Below, piece after piece: positions 1 to 12,287 of a stretch of 64,000 nucleotides of DNA. The notes under the pieces were generated by a model. That model did not search any database and was not told where the DNA came from. It was given only the letters and a program-made list of their open reading frames with translations. The stretch covers positions 31,482-95,481 of the forward strand of contig VXIS01000180.1 of the NCBI GenBank assembly GCA_008704415.1. Direction: 5' to 3'. Both the position numbers and the translations under genes were made by a program. This DNA comes from Sphaerosporella brunnea (taxonomy: Eukaryota > Ascomycota > Pezizomycetes > Pezizales > Pyronemataceae). How positions within the stretch are numbered: position 1 is the stretch's first letter; every line of letters starts with the position of its first letter.

Positions 1-3000
1 CAGCCCTGGTGCAAGGCATACGCAGGGCAGAGGCAACACCAGCAGCCAAAGGACAACTTATCGATGTTCTGCGGCAGTACCTGGTCCTGGCCAGCACAGG
101 GCAGACCTGGCAGTAGACGGAATCCGCGGAATAGGGGAATGGGTAATGGCCATGAGCGAGTGGGGTCGACCCGCAGTGCACGCGACGAGCGACGAGCTGG
201 ATCAGTCGCGAGAAGAATTCAAATTCATCTTCCGGAGCGGCATGTCGTTGGACAACAAAGCTATGCTCGCCAAAAAATGGCCGAGTGCAACACGGGAGGC
301 GCGCAAGCATGAAACGTGGACGGGGCTGAGCGAGCGATGATCGGCGTGCTCTACATTGGGTGGTGTGATCGGTTATGTGACGGACATTGACGTATGGCAT
401 ACCAAAGTGCACCCAGGCACCGATATCCGGAGGCAGTCGGGTTGACGGACGCGCGGGCGTACCATGAAGGGGCCGTGGTGCAGGGTATTAGTGAAAACCA
501 CATGGAGACGGAGTGCCGTTTGGAAGACCGTAACAGTTGAGCCGGAACGCGTAGTGAGCCGCAACAACGAGCGAATCGGAGGCGTGACATATGTGCAGTC
601 GGCGCTATTGCGGGTTCTCAGCGGATGGTAGTATATCACGTACCAAGATGGCGCGGCAGTAAACTCGACCTCAGGGTTCAGGCACGCAAGCGCAGATTAC
701 AATGAGCAGCGCAACCGGCTGAGTAAAGGTGGGCCAGTAACAACGATCAGGACACTGCGGCCAGTGTTTCGGAACGATGCGTGGCACTATTTGTCGCGCG
801 TATGGATTTTCGAGCATCAGCGCGGCGTAGAATGCATGGACTCCGGCCTCAGCGCCATAGGAGAAGGCCTCATCCTCGCTGTACTTCGAGTGCGGTAAAG
901 CAAAGCAAATGAAGCTACCCAAGCCATGTTCCCTGACAGAGGGGACGTCGTAAATCGTGGAGTAAGCGTTGGAGGTCATGATGTGTTTGCACGTACGGTA
1001 TAGAATGTAGGAGGCAGCGTAAAAGAGAGAAGAGAGTTGTTTTTCCTTCAGCTACGTACAGTTCCGGGGTATTCAATATACCCCGGTGGCAAAGCACTAT
1101 CCCTATTTCCTTTTCTCGTTTCCATCCCTTTTCTTTGCGGCTCCGTGATCCGTACCATCTCCTTACACAGCCACACCCGAGCGCCACAACCACAATGGAA
1201 ACGATGCAGAGACCGGTGCAGTCGCGGGGAGCCATCCCCAGGAAAAAGGCACGTGACGCTTCAAGTAGGAAGCTGGATGGCCCGGAACGGTATGAATGGT
1301 CGCTCCCAGCGAGGTGACCTTTGCTTGAGCTTCTAAGAATGGCTATTTCACAGAGGCGAATAAACCCAGAACCGTTTCTGTGCCGGAGTTGATAAATCCC
1401 GAGAGGATAGTAGAAAACACGACAGCGGTCAAACCAGTATTTATTGGTTATCGTCGACGTTTATCAAAACGGGGTGGGTGACAAAATTAGCAAAAGAATC
1501 CAGATCGCAAAAACTCGCAACTTTTATACCAAACAATGCGAGATACATGAAGTCGTCGCTGGTTGGCAAAGTTGTATATCAAAGAAAATGACCAGCGAGC
1601 AGAGCTCGGGTAGCGAGGCAAGAAACGTGTCAGTAACGGCGAGGAGCGCGATCGAGACCTGGCACTGTCATTTGCTGGACAATGGGCTCTGACTGGACTG
1701 ATCACGGACCACGGTGGGAAGCCGAGACACAGACGAAGCTTCCGCACTCGCTCGAAGCACACACGTATAGTCGCCTGTTGCGAGGTGGCTACCCACTAGG
1801 GTCGGCGTGGCTGCCTGCAGAGGAGACGAAGAAACACGGGCCGTGTGCATCAAGAGTAGAGAAACGCAAAGCCATGAGCCAATACTTCAGCAACGCTGGG
1901 TTACTTGTACAAGCGTCAGATTTGTGCTCAATCTTTCGCGGCCTTCCGGCGGGCGGTGGGTCCTGGCCTATCTGGGAAGCTGGAGAGTGGACCAATGACC
2001 ATTCAAATATACCACGTGTGAGGATGAAGGAGGCGCTCAAAAGACCGAACAGGATAAGCCATCAATGAACCTGTTAGAGTGAGCCCTCCTGGCAACAAAC
2101 CAGGATCGATGTGTATGATCAAGGGAGTGGGATTTCCGGGTTTGTCGTTATCGAGTTCATTGGCACAGGGGGCGCAGCACGAGCAAGCACTCGGTGGCTA
2201 CAAGAACGCCCCAGATTTCGTCATCGCAACAGGGGGAGTCAGAACCATGGGGTGCGTGGCGGCGACGCTGCCAAAGCGCACCACTGCTGAGTGAGTGTGG
2301 AACTGCCTGACACCACGCTGACACGGGAGTTACGACATCACAGCAACAAAGATTGTTGACTGTAGCAAACTTCGAGCGAACAGTAATCAAAGATACAGAC
2401 AAGCGGCAGGGCCAATACAGGAGGTCAGCAAACTTGAGCCGAGATCAACCGTGATGATATCGGGGACCGCCGGGTGAGCAGCTCCAACAGGGGCAGACGG
2501 AGTACAAGCAAGTCAGGGACGCAAGCACTGATGCGGTAGTCGTGCAACAGCCGTAGCGAAGCTCTAGGCGCCACGGCCATCCGGCGAGCGACTTAGGGTT
2601 AAGGCGCGAATGTATCCAGTGAGTTGTCAAATCAACGAACACTGATGACACACCGATTGAGGACGATTAAAAATGGATTCTCTGCGGAGGGCGTAGGAGT
2701 AATTACGTTGGGTTTGTAAAAGACTATCACACCCAGGTCAAGGAGCAGTGGTGGAAACACTTTGGGGAAAAGCGCATAGCCGCGGATGCACGGCGTCGTA
2801 TCTCACGGAGGTGGAAAAACGCGGCCGCGTATAGCCCTGAGCATTGAGCTGCTGCCTCGAGACCACGTTCGCAACGCAAAACCTGCCGTCAAGCAAGGCT
2901 GCAACGTGGATCTGAACGATCTGTCAGGGTCCTATGAAATCGGGTTCGTTGAGACAGAGGCAGCTGGAGCGGAGGCTGTAGAGACAGGCCGCGTTCCGCA

Positions 3001-5980
3001 TGGAGAGTAACTAGACTAGCATCACCCACACAAAAAAAGGGAGGGGGTGGACAACCGTACGCGGCGGGTGATGCACAATAGCTTGACCGTGTGGACGAGA
3101 CGCATCAGGGCTTGGCGTAGCTCAGATCAACGATCATGGGCTACCGGCACGTCTTCGGATGGTTGCGGAGAGTGAACACGCACGGCAACAGGTGCGACAA
3201 GAGGCAACAGGCGCGAGACAGCGCGCTGACCGGTTGGCAACGACGGATGCGGAGGAGTGAAGCTCAACGACGATGGACATGCGGCGACGTCGCATGATTC
3301 ACCGATCTGGCATCAGAGCCGCCGCATCCGGGCGGTGAAAGAAGCGTGGCGCAGCACGCTGCAGTGGCAGGAGGGCGCTGGCCGAATGAGCGAGTAAACA
3401 AGGAGTCTGACACGCTTTCTTCCCAGCGGGTGGGAGCGGGCTTTGGGGTGAGAACGAGTGAGCATCGGCCAGCACGGCGGCAGGAGAAGTATCCAACTGG
3501 TGGTAAAAAATGTGCGGCTGCGAGGACAAGAACAACGGGCGAGTCGGTACGCTTTCCGCGGTATTCTCTATCTACGGTGCAGTAGTATCAGGCGTTGATA
3601 TGCAGGTGTAGAACCGGCAAACGGTGCCGGATGGAAGAAAGGCGCAAAGCCGTTGCAAACGAGGTTGCCAGTGCCAGAGAACGAGGCGGGAAACCGTGTT
3701 CACTTCTAGCAGACGAAGTAAAGTGACAACGCTGAAGAAGAAGACAGCCAACGACCAACGAGCATCAGGCAGGAGGTGCGACGAATTTGCGGAGCCAGCG
3801 CATTCGCGAGGGCGTGCGGTAAAAGAGCAGTCGCGGGTCTTCTACACTGTTTAATACTTCACATCAAAGGCCAATCTGACAGGGGGATCTCACTCGCAAT
3901 TGAGAACCATGGGATCACACCCGCAAGTCCGGGTAGATTCAGCTCATCGTGTCGCCGGGTGGAGTGACGCAGGAAGGTGGTGACAATCGACACGCGGTGG
4001 GAGGGCAGGCGCGTTGGGTCTTCTGCGGCTGGATGGAAGCGACAACAACGAGACTGCGGGGGGACAAAAACGCGGTGGCGGGCCGCCGCGTGGACATGCG
4101 TCCCCAGACGCCAGACCGAGCGGTTGCAGAGCGCGTGCGGCCGGTTGCGAGACCCGACACGCGCCGGATGCGCCGGAACTGAGAGGTACCGGGCACATTG
4201 CCAGACCGTGGCGTGGTCCCAGCCACAATACAATGGCAGGCACAGCGTGAGCACGGGGCAGGCAGTAATTGGTCTGCGGTGCGGGATGGGTGGACGTTGC
4301 CTTGCTTTGTGGCGAGCCACGGCACGGTGAGGGTAAGCACCGGAACCATCAGGTGGGCGTAGCAAGTAGCGGCGGAGCTGCCGGGACACCGCCAGTGGCG
4401 GAATGAATGAGATGGCGGGCAGCCGACGAGCGGCGCCGCATGGTAGCCGAACTGAGCGACGCTGGAGTCCGGTGCAGCAGACGGTGCATAGGACGACCAT
4501 GACGCGGTGTGTGTGGTCGCCGCGGTGGACGGATGGCAGAGGCTGCCTGACTGGAGCGGACGAGCGGTGGCGTTGGAAGACCAACGCGAGGAAATGCGTT
4601 CGGGTCGAACCGGCGGGTGGGATCCGCTGCGGCAGGTGAATCGCGATCATGCGCAGGAGCTCAAATCAGCGCGCAGGGCGCGGTCCGGCCAGCGGGCGGA
4701 CCAGCAAACCCTCAGTCCGCACCAACCGCGGAGCGCATTGCTTGTTCGGTTGCAGGCGGCGTCGGCTATTGCGCACGCGAACCCAGCCGGGAAAGAACCA
4801 CGAGACGGTGATGCGATGCAAAGACGAGGTACACCAGTTGGAGGGGGAAGAACAGCGTCGCCGCCAGCGGAGGAGACCAGGGCTGTCAATAATCCGGCCG
4901 CCCGCCAGGTCAACCCGAGCCCCACGATGATGCGGAAAGCCTGATAGGTTCGAGCCGGTGTAACAACAGTCTGGATATCTGATAGGTGAAGGCCGGCGCC
5001 GGGTACCCCTAACCAGGATCGGTTCGGTCAGCGGGCCGAAATCAGAGCCATTAAAAGCGCTGAGGAGCGTAGCAAAGTCCATCAGGTCGAGCGTATGCTC
5101 AGTGACTTGGAACAGCGGGCGGCAGAGATTGATGGGTAGGGGCATCACGTGGGATCTGTATCTCGCTTTCGTTTTCTTTTTCTTGATGTCAGTGTAGGCG
5201 ACGATAGTGCCGGTTCTTTGAGGGCCCGCCGGGCGCTGCGTGTTCACCGGGCCTGATGGAAACCTTCAGTCGCCTGGGTCCCATGCAAACTCGCCTGATG
5301 CAAACGAGCCGTAATCTTCAAAGCCCGGTTGAATCAAACGGGTTCAGGCCTCCTCCAAAGCCGGACTGGCCGATCTTTTGACAGCCCTGGGCTGGACAAG
5401 ATAGCGCCCATTCTGGCCAAGGCCGACGCCGGTCCCTATGGCCACCACCACAAAGGTGTATCCGTACGGTTCGGACACATGGCCCAGAATTCGTATTCTT
5501 GACATTCGTGACCAAACGCGGCTTGGGCGGTTTTCGGGGTCAGCTCGATGTGGAGACCGGATCCGAGGATGTCTATGTTCGCACGCCATTTACGCCAAAT
5601 TGCGGCACGGATTTACCGACGCGCTGATGAGCTGTGTGCCAACTGACAACCATACCGACCAGTATACCCTGCGTTGAAAACGACACGGAGCAACCTGTCG
5701 AGAGCACAACGGTTGGCTGCGTCGTGGGTGCAGATTTTTTACTGATGCTCTGAGGACTAGGTGTTTCCGTGTTGCTGAGTTTGCCAGCGCGGGATGTTGA
5801 GGGGTCATGTCGCAGGCAAAGATCAATCTTGGCAGGGCGAGCGGAACGGGAAGGAATAGGATTGCATGTATTCTTTGAGCGTCTACTTCGGTTCTAGCTG
5901 AGGCTCTCTGTAATTTGCGAGATCACGCGTTGCTTCACTGGCTGCATTTCTGCGGCGTGCAGGCAATCAGGTTGAATATG
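1..5980. other. Gene-poor stretch with no supported gene
   Basis: I could not support any gene here. Open frames exist on both strands, the longest about 263 codons on the minus strand near 3859-4650, but several frames are open together in GC-rich sequence and none has a motif I recognise. A short helix-rich peptide can be read at the very start (about 3-110), which may be the end of a broken gene, but it runs into a stop and has no recognisable partner. This is probably old, decayed transposon or intergenic DNA. Confidence 0.5.
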
Positions 5981-6179
5981 GGTGCAGCTTCGGTGTAGCC
6001 TTGCTTGGGGCTGTATTGATATCACCAAGCCCAATCAGAGATCGATGTTCCCGTTTGCCCGTTCGTCGGAAACCTCGACAAATCTGGTCACGACTATGGC
6101 AGTACAGTGGATGATGGAGGGCAGCAAGTGGATGTGGTTACCCTCAACAACGGTACTGTCGCGGCCAGCACGAGTAGCT

Positions 6180-6188
6180 GGGGGCGGT
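6180..6188. repeat. MULE-1 left target-site duplication
   Basis: GGGGGCGGT stands directly outside the left inverted repeat and is repeated exactly at 9211-9219 outside the right one. Nine bases is the usual duplication length for Mutator-like elements. Confidence 0.93.
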
Positions 6189-6247
6189 CGGCGCGTCTGG
6201 GGACAGACCAAAGTCCAAAAATCTTAAGCGCTTAGGCGCGCGTTCAG
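6189..6247. repeat. MULE-1 left terminal inverted repeat
   Basis: This arm is the reverse complement of 9150-9210. It contains the palindrome CTTAAGCGCTTAG, which matches CTTAAGCGCTTAA in the other arm except at one base. It differs from the right arm by that substitution and a two-base gap near the inner end. Confidence 0.93.
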
Positions 6248-6696
6248 CGCTTCTAGATACAGTTTTGCCAAGAACTATGTGTCTTGCGACCCAAGGTTAC
6301 CATCATTGAGTCGCTTATAAAATCCAGCGCGCCTGGTTGTACGCCCACTCCGTCGCCCATGCCCCGCCTCCTCCTCTGCTTCTGGCTCGTCCACCTCCTC
6401 TGCTTCTGGCTCGTCCACCTCACGCCTTCTCTTCTTGCTAGCACTAGCTCCATCGCTTACATTTTTATTTGCCTGTTGTGCTCTCAGTTGCTTGCCAAGC
6501 TTCTTATTTTGAGCCTGGGCGAACTTTTCAGCCATCTCGCGTGCTGTCATCGCCCGCACTTTTACACCGGCTTTACCACCCTTTCTGGCTTTTAGCCAAC
6601 TCTCTCGCTTGCGAGGTGGTGGGGGAAGCATGCGAGGAAGCTGACTTTTTGACAGGAATTCCACAGAAAAGCTCTGCTGTAATTGATTTGCATTTT

Positions 6697-6768
6697 CTGC
6701 AAATTTGATAGCGTACAGGCGGGCAAGCTAAGGGTTGTCTTTCAGGCCACGCCAAAATTGATCTTAAC
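6697..6768 (-). other. Predicted intron 2 of MULE-1 transposase (72 nt)
   Basis: Read on the minus strand, this runs from GTTAAG to TTTGCAG and removes two in-frame stops. Its length is a multiple of three and the downstream frame continues without a shift. Confidence 0.7.
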
Positions 6769-8385
6769 CGTGTAATGCACTTCTAAAAATGTCCGCTCCA
6801 TCTTGCAGCAGCGGATGCCTATTCATGGTTTGTTCTGAATCTGCACCCGTTTGAGGGGGTGTGGAATTAAGCAGCGAGAGGGAGGTGAAGTCCGGCATAC
6901 TCCAGCCAACGTAGATGCTAGGGTGAGACGTATTATCTTGCCGAAGCAACCAGCGAGGCTGAATTACAGTAAGCGGTAATTGGGTTCCTGCAAGCTGATG
7001 TGCACGCAGAATATGCCTGCAGGGTAGTCCATAGCGGCATGGAAGTTTACATGCTACCACACAAGGTGATGCTTGCGGAGAATTAAGCTCGTTAGGCTGT
7101 AATTTTGCTGCTGCAACCCCTTCGGTTCGTAGCAAATCAGAAGCAAGGAGAGATACCTTCCCTTGTATCTCCTTCAGTTCAAACATGCCCGGAAGATTGG
7201 GAAGGAAACCCTTCATTAGGCTTTCAGCAATTTGTCGGTCATATTCTTGCTCTGCTTGTGTAATGAACGTTGTAATAGCTTTACAGGTATTCTGTAAGTG
7301 CGCTTTAGGGTGGGTTAACTCTTTGAGCTCGTGATGCGATCCCTCATTACGCTGCGTAGAATGACACCCAAGATTACGCTCTAGATGGGTATACGCCCGT
7401 CCAACCAGAGGCTCCTTTGTACGCCAATTCTTTTCCACATAGCCTTTTTCCTCAGCATCGTGTGCACTGTAGAGTGCTGCTCGGCTTTTTGCAAGATCTT
7501 CAAGATTCTCCGTTTGAATCCATTTATAGATTAAATCAAAGAGAGGCTGAAGAGCTTTGCGTTCCGCATTCCGGCGGTGTTTAAGGATCAATGTTTTGAT
7601 ATTTTCCACAGCGTGCCACTCGCACAATTGTGCAAATTTTGCTGACCATATCTCCCTCAACGCAGACTGTATGCCAAACCTTGATCTGCAATGACAACAC
7701 TTGGCCTTGGACAGTCATAAAAGATCAGTTTATCCATGCAGTTAAGGATAAAGGATATATCCATTTTAGACTCCGTTTGAATAAAACTGAAGCAGGCATT
7801 GAAAGACTTTCCGCAGTTGTCCATTCCAACAGCATTCGCGAGCAGCATATGAAGCTTGTTTGTAGCAAAGGTGGCGTCCAGCTGCATCATAAACTGCGAA
7901 CAGAAACGTCGTGCTCGATTGATCATTGCTTCTGAGCAAAATACAATCTGTTCAAGTTGCTGAAACTGTTGTCCATCAAGATCAACCATTGACCAACGTG
8001 TTTCCACAAAGTATTTTAGCTCTTTCAAATGGTTCAACAAAACGTCAATTACATCGGTGACAGTTTTGTTTGTGGTTAATCCCAGATTGTGAAACCTCTT
8101 TCTGGAAAGTGGAAGATCCATCGGAGCAGTCAGTGCACGGTAATCTTTATATTTTAGGCCAGCTGCTTTTTGTGCTGCGGCAGCATCCAGGGTTTCCATG
8201 GAACGTGGATGCATGTATTGATGCTCGGGATAATTGAAGGGATTTTCGATGGCGAGGTGAGTGTGGCCGAGACGAGTAACCCGCAATGTCCAGAAATTGT
8301 CACGTTTCCCACTTCCTCTATTTTCCGCTCCCTTTAGTGCTTTTCTAGAGATGGACACCTCAAACTTGCAGCCTTTGCCTCGCCA

Positions 8386-8445
8386 CTATTTGAAAAAAAT
8401 TAGCATTTTTTTTTTGGTAGTCAGGTCTGTCGCATCTTTGCTCAC
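8386..8445 (-). other. Predicted intron 1 of MULE-1 transposase (60 nt)
   Basis: On the minus strand this has donor GTGAGC, branch-like TGCTAAT, a T-rich stretch and acceptor CAAATAG. It contains the only stop between the FAR1 and DDE exons, and both exons are in phase 0. The A10 run inside it is therefore non-coding. Confidence 0.88.
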
Positions 8446-9149
8446 CTTTCCTTGACGTTCTCTGGCTTTTTGTGGTTCCCAATCATCATTGAGATCACCA
8501 TCAAATATATATTCGCTTGCCAAATCACCTGTTGAACCCTTTCGGACTTCATCCTCTTTATTGCGTGTGTTCCGGGGTTTCTCCTCATGGTGGACGCAAA
8601 AGTAGCGCTTCCGAAATCCATCCTGACTGGAACCAGTCATGATTGCAAATCCACAGGAGAATGCATATGCTTGAAGTCGCTGAAAGGCATTCAGTGGATC
8701 AGGAAAACGCTCGCCATTTTTTGGCATTACAAGCCACTCTGGGGTGAAGGATTTAATAGTCTCTTGAATTATCGGTTCGATTGATGCAGGCGCTGTTGTT
8801 CGTACTGCGAATTCGCCCTCCGGAATTTTTTCCTTTGCCGCTCTCTCCGGTCTGAGCATTTCCTGGAAACTGGTACCCGGAGGAGACGTCCAGCTGGCAG
8901 GGGCCCTGAAATCGCTAGTGCTTTCAATTCGCGGAGTGGTTGCATCAATTAGTTGGCACCCGGGGGTAGATGAGGAGGATTTGTAGGAGGACATAGGTTG
9001 GAAATGAGTGGTGGCGGAGGGGTGGGACGACGGGGCGGGGTGAAGTGCCGGGACAGGCGCGACAGTAAGCACTGGCAGGATCGCGCATTCTATTATTTAA
9101 AGTTTGGAATTTTGTAAAATAAACACGGTTCAAATTGTTGGACGTTAGA

Positions 9150-9210
9150 CTGAACGAGCGCGCTTAAGCGCTTAAGATTTTTGGACTTTGGTCTGTCCCC
9201 AGACGCGCCG
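9150..9210. repeat. MULE-1 right terminal inverted repeat
   Basis: This is the inverted partner of 6189-6247. The outer end reads CCAGACGCGCCG and is followed immediately by the target duplication at 9211-9219. Confidence 0.93.
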
Positions 9211-9219
9211 GGGGGCGGT
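9211..9219. repeat. MULE-1 right target-site duplication
   Basis: An exact copy of the 9-bp sequence at 6180-6188, directly outside the right inverted repeat. Confidence 0.93.
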
Positions 9220-10500
9220 GTATCGTGTTTTGCGTTTTGAATGCGATGAGCTCCAACCACAGCTGGCAGCAGCCAGCAGAGCACAGACCACATCGGCACG
9301 TAAAGTTGCCCTTGAGGCGGAGATTGTGTCGCTCAATTATGTGGTCTGGCTGCGGAGGAATCTATGCCCGGTGATACCGACACCGCTAAGTGCTTGTTAT
9401 TAAGTGACAATCGGGAAGACTGGCAACCCGCACCTATCACCTGGGAAGAATAGGCACCGCTACTCTCCTCCACATTGTTTTCTTGACCCAGAAATGCCGC
9501 AACCGACTCGAACATATTCACTTCAGTGAAGCTGCGCGGTTTACGGTCGACGAGGTGGTCTTGTGAACGACATAGGAAAGACTGCTGGAGCGGGAGATGG
9601 ATCGTACTCTCTTTGTGCCTTGGTATCTTGCGAGCCAACCATTGACTGTGTCGCACGGCCTGCACCACTCGAGGGCCAACTCACGCTGCTTTTCAGCATC
9701 GATCTACCTCAGCACCACACCGTCACGGTATGTCAACTAAGAGTTTTTTCACTTGTTGAAGCAAGTAAACAACACCGCACAACTGCCGCCTGCAAACCAA
9801 GCTCACACTTACCATATGTTTTCAGAAAAGATATGTGGCTCCTTCAGAAACCACTACATACCAAAGATTGCCAGGTTTGGCAGGCGAGCACAGTCGAGAG
9901 AGCTGAAGTTCTTGAGGAATGATATGACTGGTTTCAACAAGTGAGCATACAAGTTGATCATGCTGCTAGGCGGTAATTTGGTGATTGATTGAGAGTGCGG
10001 CAGTGGTCTATTTGAGGACTGCGAGTAAAAACCTGCTGATAGCGCCAAGAATAAGATTGCCTAGCTTGACCAATGGTGGGGTGCGGTGAACAAGATTGTG
10101 GCTCCTGGAGGGACCATAAAGCTCACCAATAAACACTATCTCCGCAGGAAGTCTTCAGGCGAATGTATCTGAGTACTGCTAGCATTGAGCCCACCTCCGC
10201 TTGGCCATCTACTCAAGAATATCTTAACCCCTACCCTCCTCCACTGACTCATGATCCCCTAGCCTAGCAGGTTTTGGTGACCACTAGCAATACTATGGAC
10301 TGGACTCTATGACAGGAACACAATTGATGGAAAGCGCTTTCACTGTGATAAGTACGGCAGCAAGGCATCCAAGTGCGAGGTATCGGACCTGTTTGAGCAC
10401 TCCTACAACTGGGGTTGGTTTTATAGACATGGCAGACCGCTCCGGCGCGTGAAGAACATGGGCTATTAGGCTGTCTCGATCAAAGACGACCCAGGACAGC
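9220..10500. other. Right flank of MULE-1, unresolved
   Basis: A short protein-like frame follows the insertion (9220-9403), with an alternating polar pattern that could form a helix. A possible spliced exon pair at about 9600-9930 has donor GTATGT at about 9727 and acceptor TTTTCAG at about 9826. I do not recognise the products and several frames are open, so I make no gene call. Confidence 0.3.
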
Positions 10501-11310
10501 ATGTATATAACCTCGATCGGCAGACAGTAAAATCCTGGGACGTGACACAGCCCCCCCTTCCCCCTGCAATCCGTGATTTCTGGACGGTGACTCGTCGACA
10601 GGGGTTGGAAATCAGAGTGATGGAGGACATGGAGATCGACACGGACGCGATGACGGACATGTTTGACGACCTCATTCTTCCGGTGGATTCACCCTTCGTC
10701 AATCGGCAGATGCCGTACATCTACACCCCGTTTGTGGTCAAAGGCAAGCGGATCCTGTCGCGCTCGCATCATTACCCACGCTTTGTCTCATTGCCGGGTA
10801 TCCATTTGACACCCAGCTCCCACGGCGGCGGAACATTAGTGTTGTCCAGCAGAAAAGCCTGGTCGCCGAGCTCATGCGGCAGATGCCCGAGTACGCCAGC
10901 CGCACAAAAGCGAAACAGGAAATCGAGATGTGCCCGGGATGTACCGGGCGTAATCCTGAAGGTGGCGACATCGGACGGCCGCCGGATCATCACCCCGGCA
11001 TCGCCATCGGGTACAACATACATCGCTGTTACCGCGGACTGGGTGTTAGCTGAGCATTGCACGCGACGCATCACATACAACCCCGGAATAAGCTTGATCG
11101 AGGCTTCGACTCCCTTGCTCATGGTCCGCAATATCCTCGAAGATGCGGTTCATCGAACCCGAAATAGCACCGGCTTTGTCATGACATCATTCGTTTGGCG
11201 TTGCTGGTAGGTGGAAGACGACAAGTCGTATGTCATCGAGAACGTCTCCACCACGCTCGACGCAGTACAGGAAACACTGTGTCCGATTGTGTACTATGAT
11301 GATCGAGAGA
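10500..11310 (+). pseudogene. Unrecognised broken protein-coding gene
   Basis: Three protein-like frames follow one another on the plus strand. The first runs from about 10470 to 10790, with an acidic stretch rich in Met and Asp. The second, in another frame, runs from about 10780 to 11050, with a charged helix and a possible CPGC pair. The third runs from about 11215 to 11335 and includes acidic residues and YYDDRE. Each looks like coding sequence by residue order, and they are interrupted by shifts and stops. I do not recognise the family. It could be the remains of one gene of about 270 residues, or a transposon gene. The single open frame 10542-11210 crosses two of these segments and is only partly meaningful. 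Confidence 0.4.
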
Positions 11311-11339
11311 TGGAGGTACCTTTACACTGCCGGTGACGA

Positions 11340-12287
11340 CGCGATGAAGGAAAGAGAAAAAAATTGCGTACATGGGCTTACCGACGAAATACATTCTGTA
11401 GTTAGACAATGTTCGTCTGCGAATTGTAAGCGATGGAGAACTTCCCGTACGTCTATCGAGCCCGGATCGCAAATTTCGCATGCAATAGGTAGGGGTAGGT
11501 ATTCGACCGATAGTTCGAGCGATAGGGTATGGGGTCCCCCCACCATCATCTATGATAGCAAGGCGATAGCCAAATGAATTGGCATCTCACCGCGCCTTTT
11601 TCGTCGCCGCCCCCTCTGGTGTCCCGGCATGCCGGATCCGCAGCTCACGCCAACTGTTAATTTCCGGCGGGCCCGCTCCATCTCAGCCCGGCATCATCCT
11701 TGTCACTTCTGAGGGCGTAGAGCAATAGCAACTTTGGTTTTTGAGTGAATCTCACGGGAAGCACCGCGTTCAATTGTGTTGCTATTCCAGATTTCTCCAC
11801 TTGCTATCCGGCCCCAATAGACTTACGAGAAGTTCTCCAATGCTACGTACCTCGCTTCGTGATGTAAGTGCGTGGCCGGTGTGTGGCTGGTGTTGGAAAT
11901 TGTCCAGGTGTGGAGGTCAAGCTTAGGCGGGGTCGTAGGCCATGATGGTGATGGGGAAGGTGGTTGTCTTGATACGCTCTAAGAGGCTATCTAGGTGCGT
12001 ATATATACCCTTCCAAGCGTCACCATGATGTCATTGAGTCCTCCATCATAGCATATCACTACTCCAAGCACTCGCTCTAACTCGTCCTTATCCATGCCTT
12101 AACCATGCCTGGATGGTCAGTTTCCAAAACTCCCCCCTCTTTCTAGGCAGCGTCGAAAACGTGTTTTCTAACCTTCCATCTCGTGAAGACCGAGCTTTTC
12201 GGTAAGCGTCTGATGCAGAGGGATCTCCATATAGCCCCCGCGCGCTACGGGACTTCCGTTTAAAAAAAAGCCCGTCTCCTGATTGCC
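11340..12287. other. No supported gene
   Basis: I see only short frames here. The stretch lies downstream of the copia relic (which reads on the minus strand) and may hold the remains of its LTR. Confidence 0.4.

Larger units (their letters stand above)
6275..9072 (-). pseudogene. MULE-1 transposase (FAR1-MULE-SWIM), spliced, one frameshift
   Basis: This is the catalytic protein of MULE-1, expected to cut and paste the element in the nucleus. Exon 1 (9072-8446) holds a FAR1-like DNA-binding region with the run RKRYFCVHHEEK. A 60-nt intron (8445-8386: GTGAGC donor, TGCTAAT branch, TAG acceptor) leads in phase to exon 2, which carries QLDATF (first catalytic Asp) and VIADQG (second Asp). Near 7660 the frame shifts by one base. 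The next frame continues with CEWH and the SWIM-type run GLPCRH at about 7020. A second 72-nt intron (6768-6697: GTTAAG..TTTGCAG) joins in frame to a basic and acidic tail with KKRRR and a doubled VDEPEAEE. Apart from the frameshift the gene is open to its stop. The base change at 7660 could be a real mutation or an assembly error. The start at 9072 is the first Met; one at about 8993 is also possible. Confidence 0.88.
6189..9210 (-). mobile_element. MULE-1, Mutator-like DNA transposon (3022 bp)
   Basis: The element is bounded by near-perfect terminal inverted repeats at 6189-6247 and 9150-9210 that begin CGGCGCGTCTGG, and by the exact 9-bp duplication GGGGGCGGT on both sides. By eye the two ends differ by one substitution and a two-base gap over about 60 bp. 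Inside lies a single minus-strand transposase gene with a FAR1-like region, DDE residues and a SWIM-type zinc motif. Nearly identical ends, a perfect duplication and only one visible lesion in the gene point to recent insertion. The left flank (about 6000-6180) has a protein-like open frame that may be a broken host exon, but I could not join it to the right flank. Confidence 0.94.

Noticed and set aside
3859..4650. 263-codon open frame on the minus strand
   Set aside because: Several frames on both strands are open in the same GC-rich stretch, residue order is Arg/Pro/His-rich without a domain, and no splice or promoter context supports it.
4948..4965. GGTTCGAGCC as a tRNA T-loop
   Set aside because: No acceptor stem, D-loop or anticodon arm fits around it.
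8401..8420. A10 run as a frameshift site in the MULE transposase
   Set aside because: The exons on both sides are in the same frame and the run lies inside a well-supported 60-nt intron.
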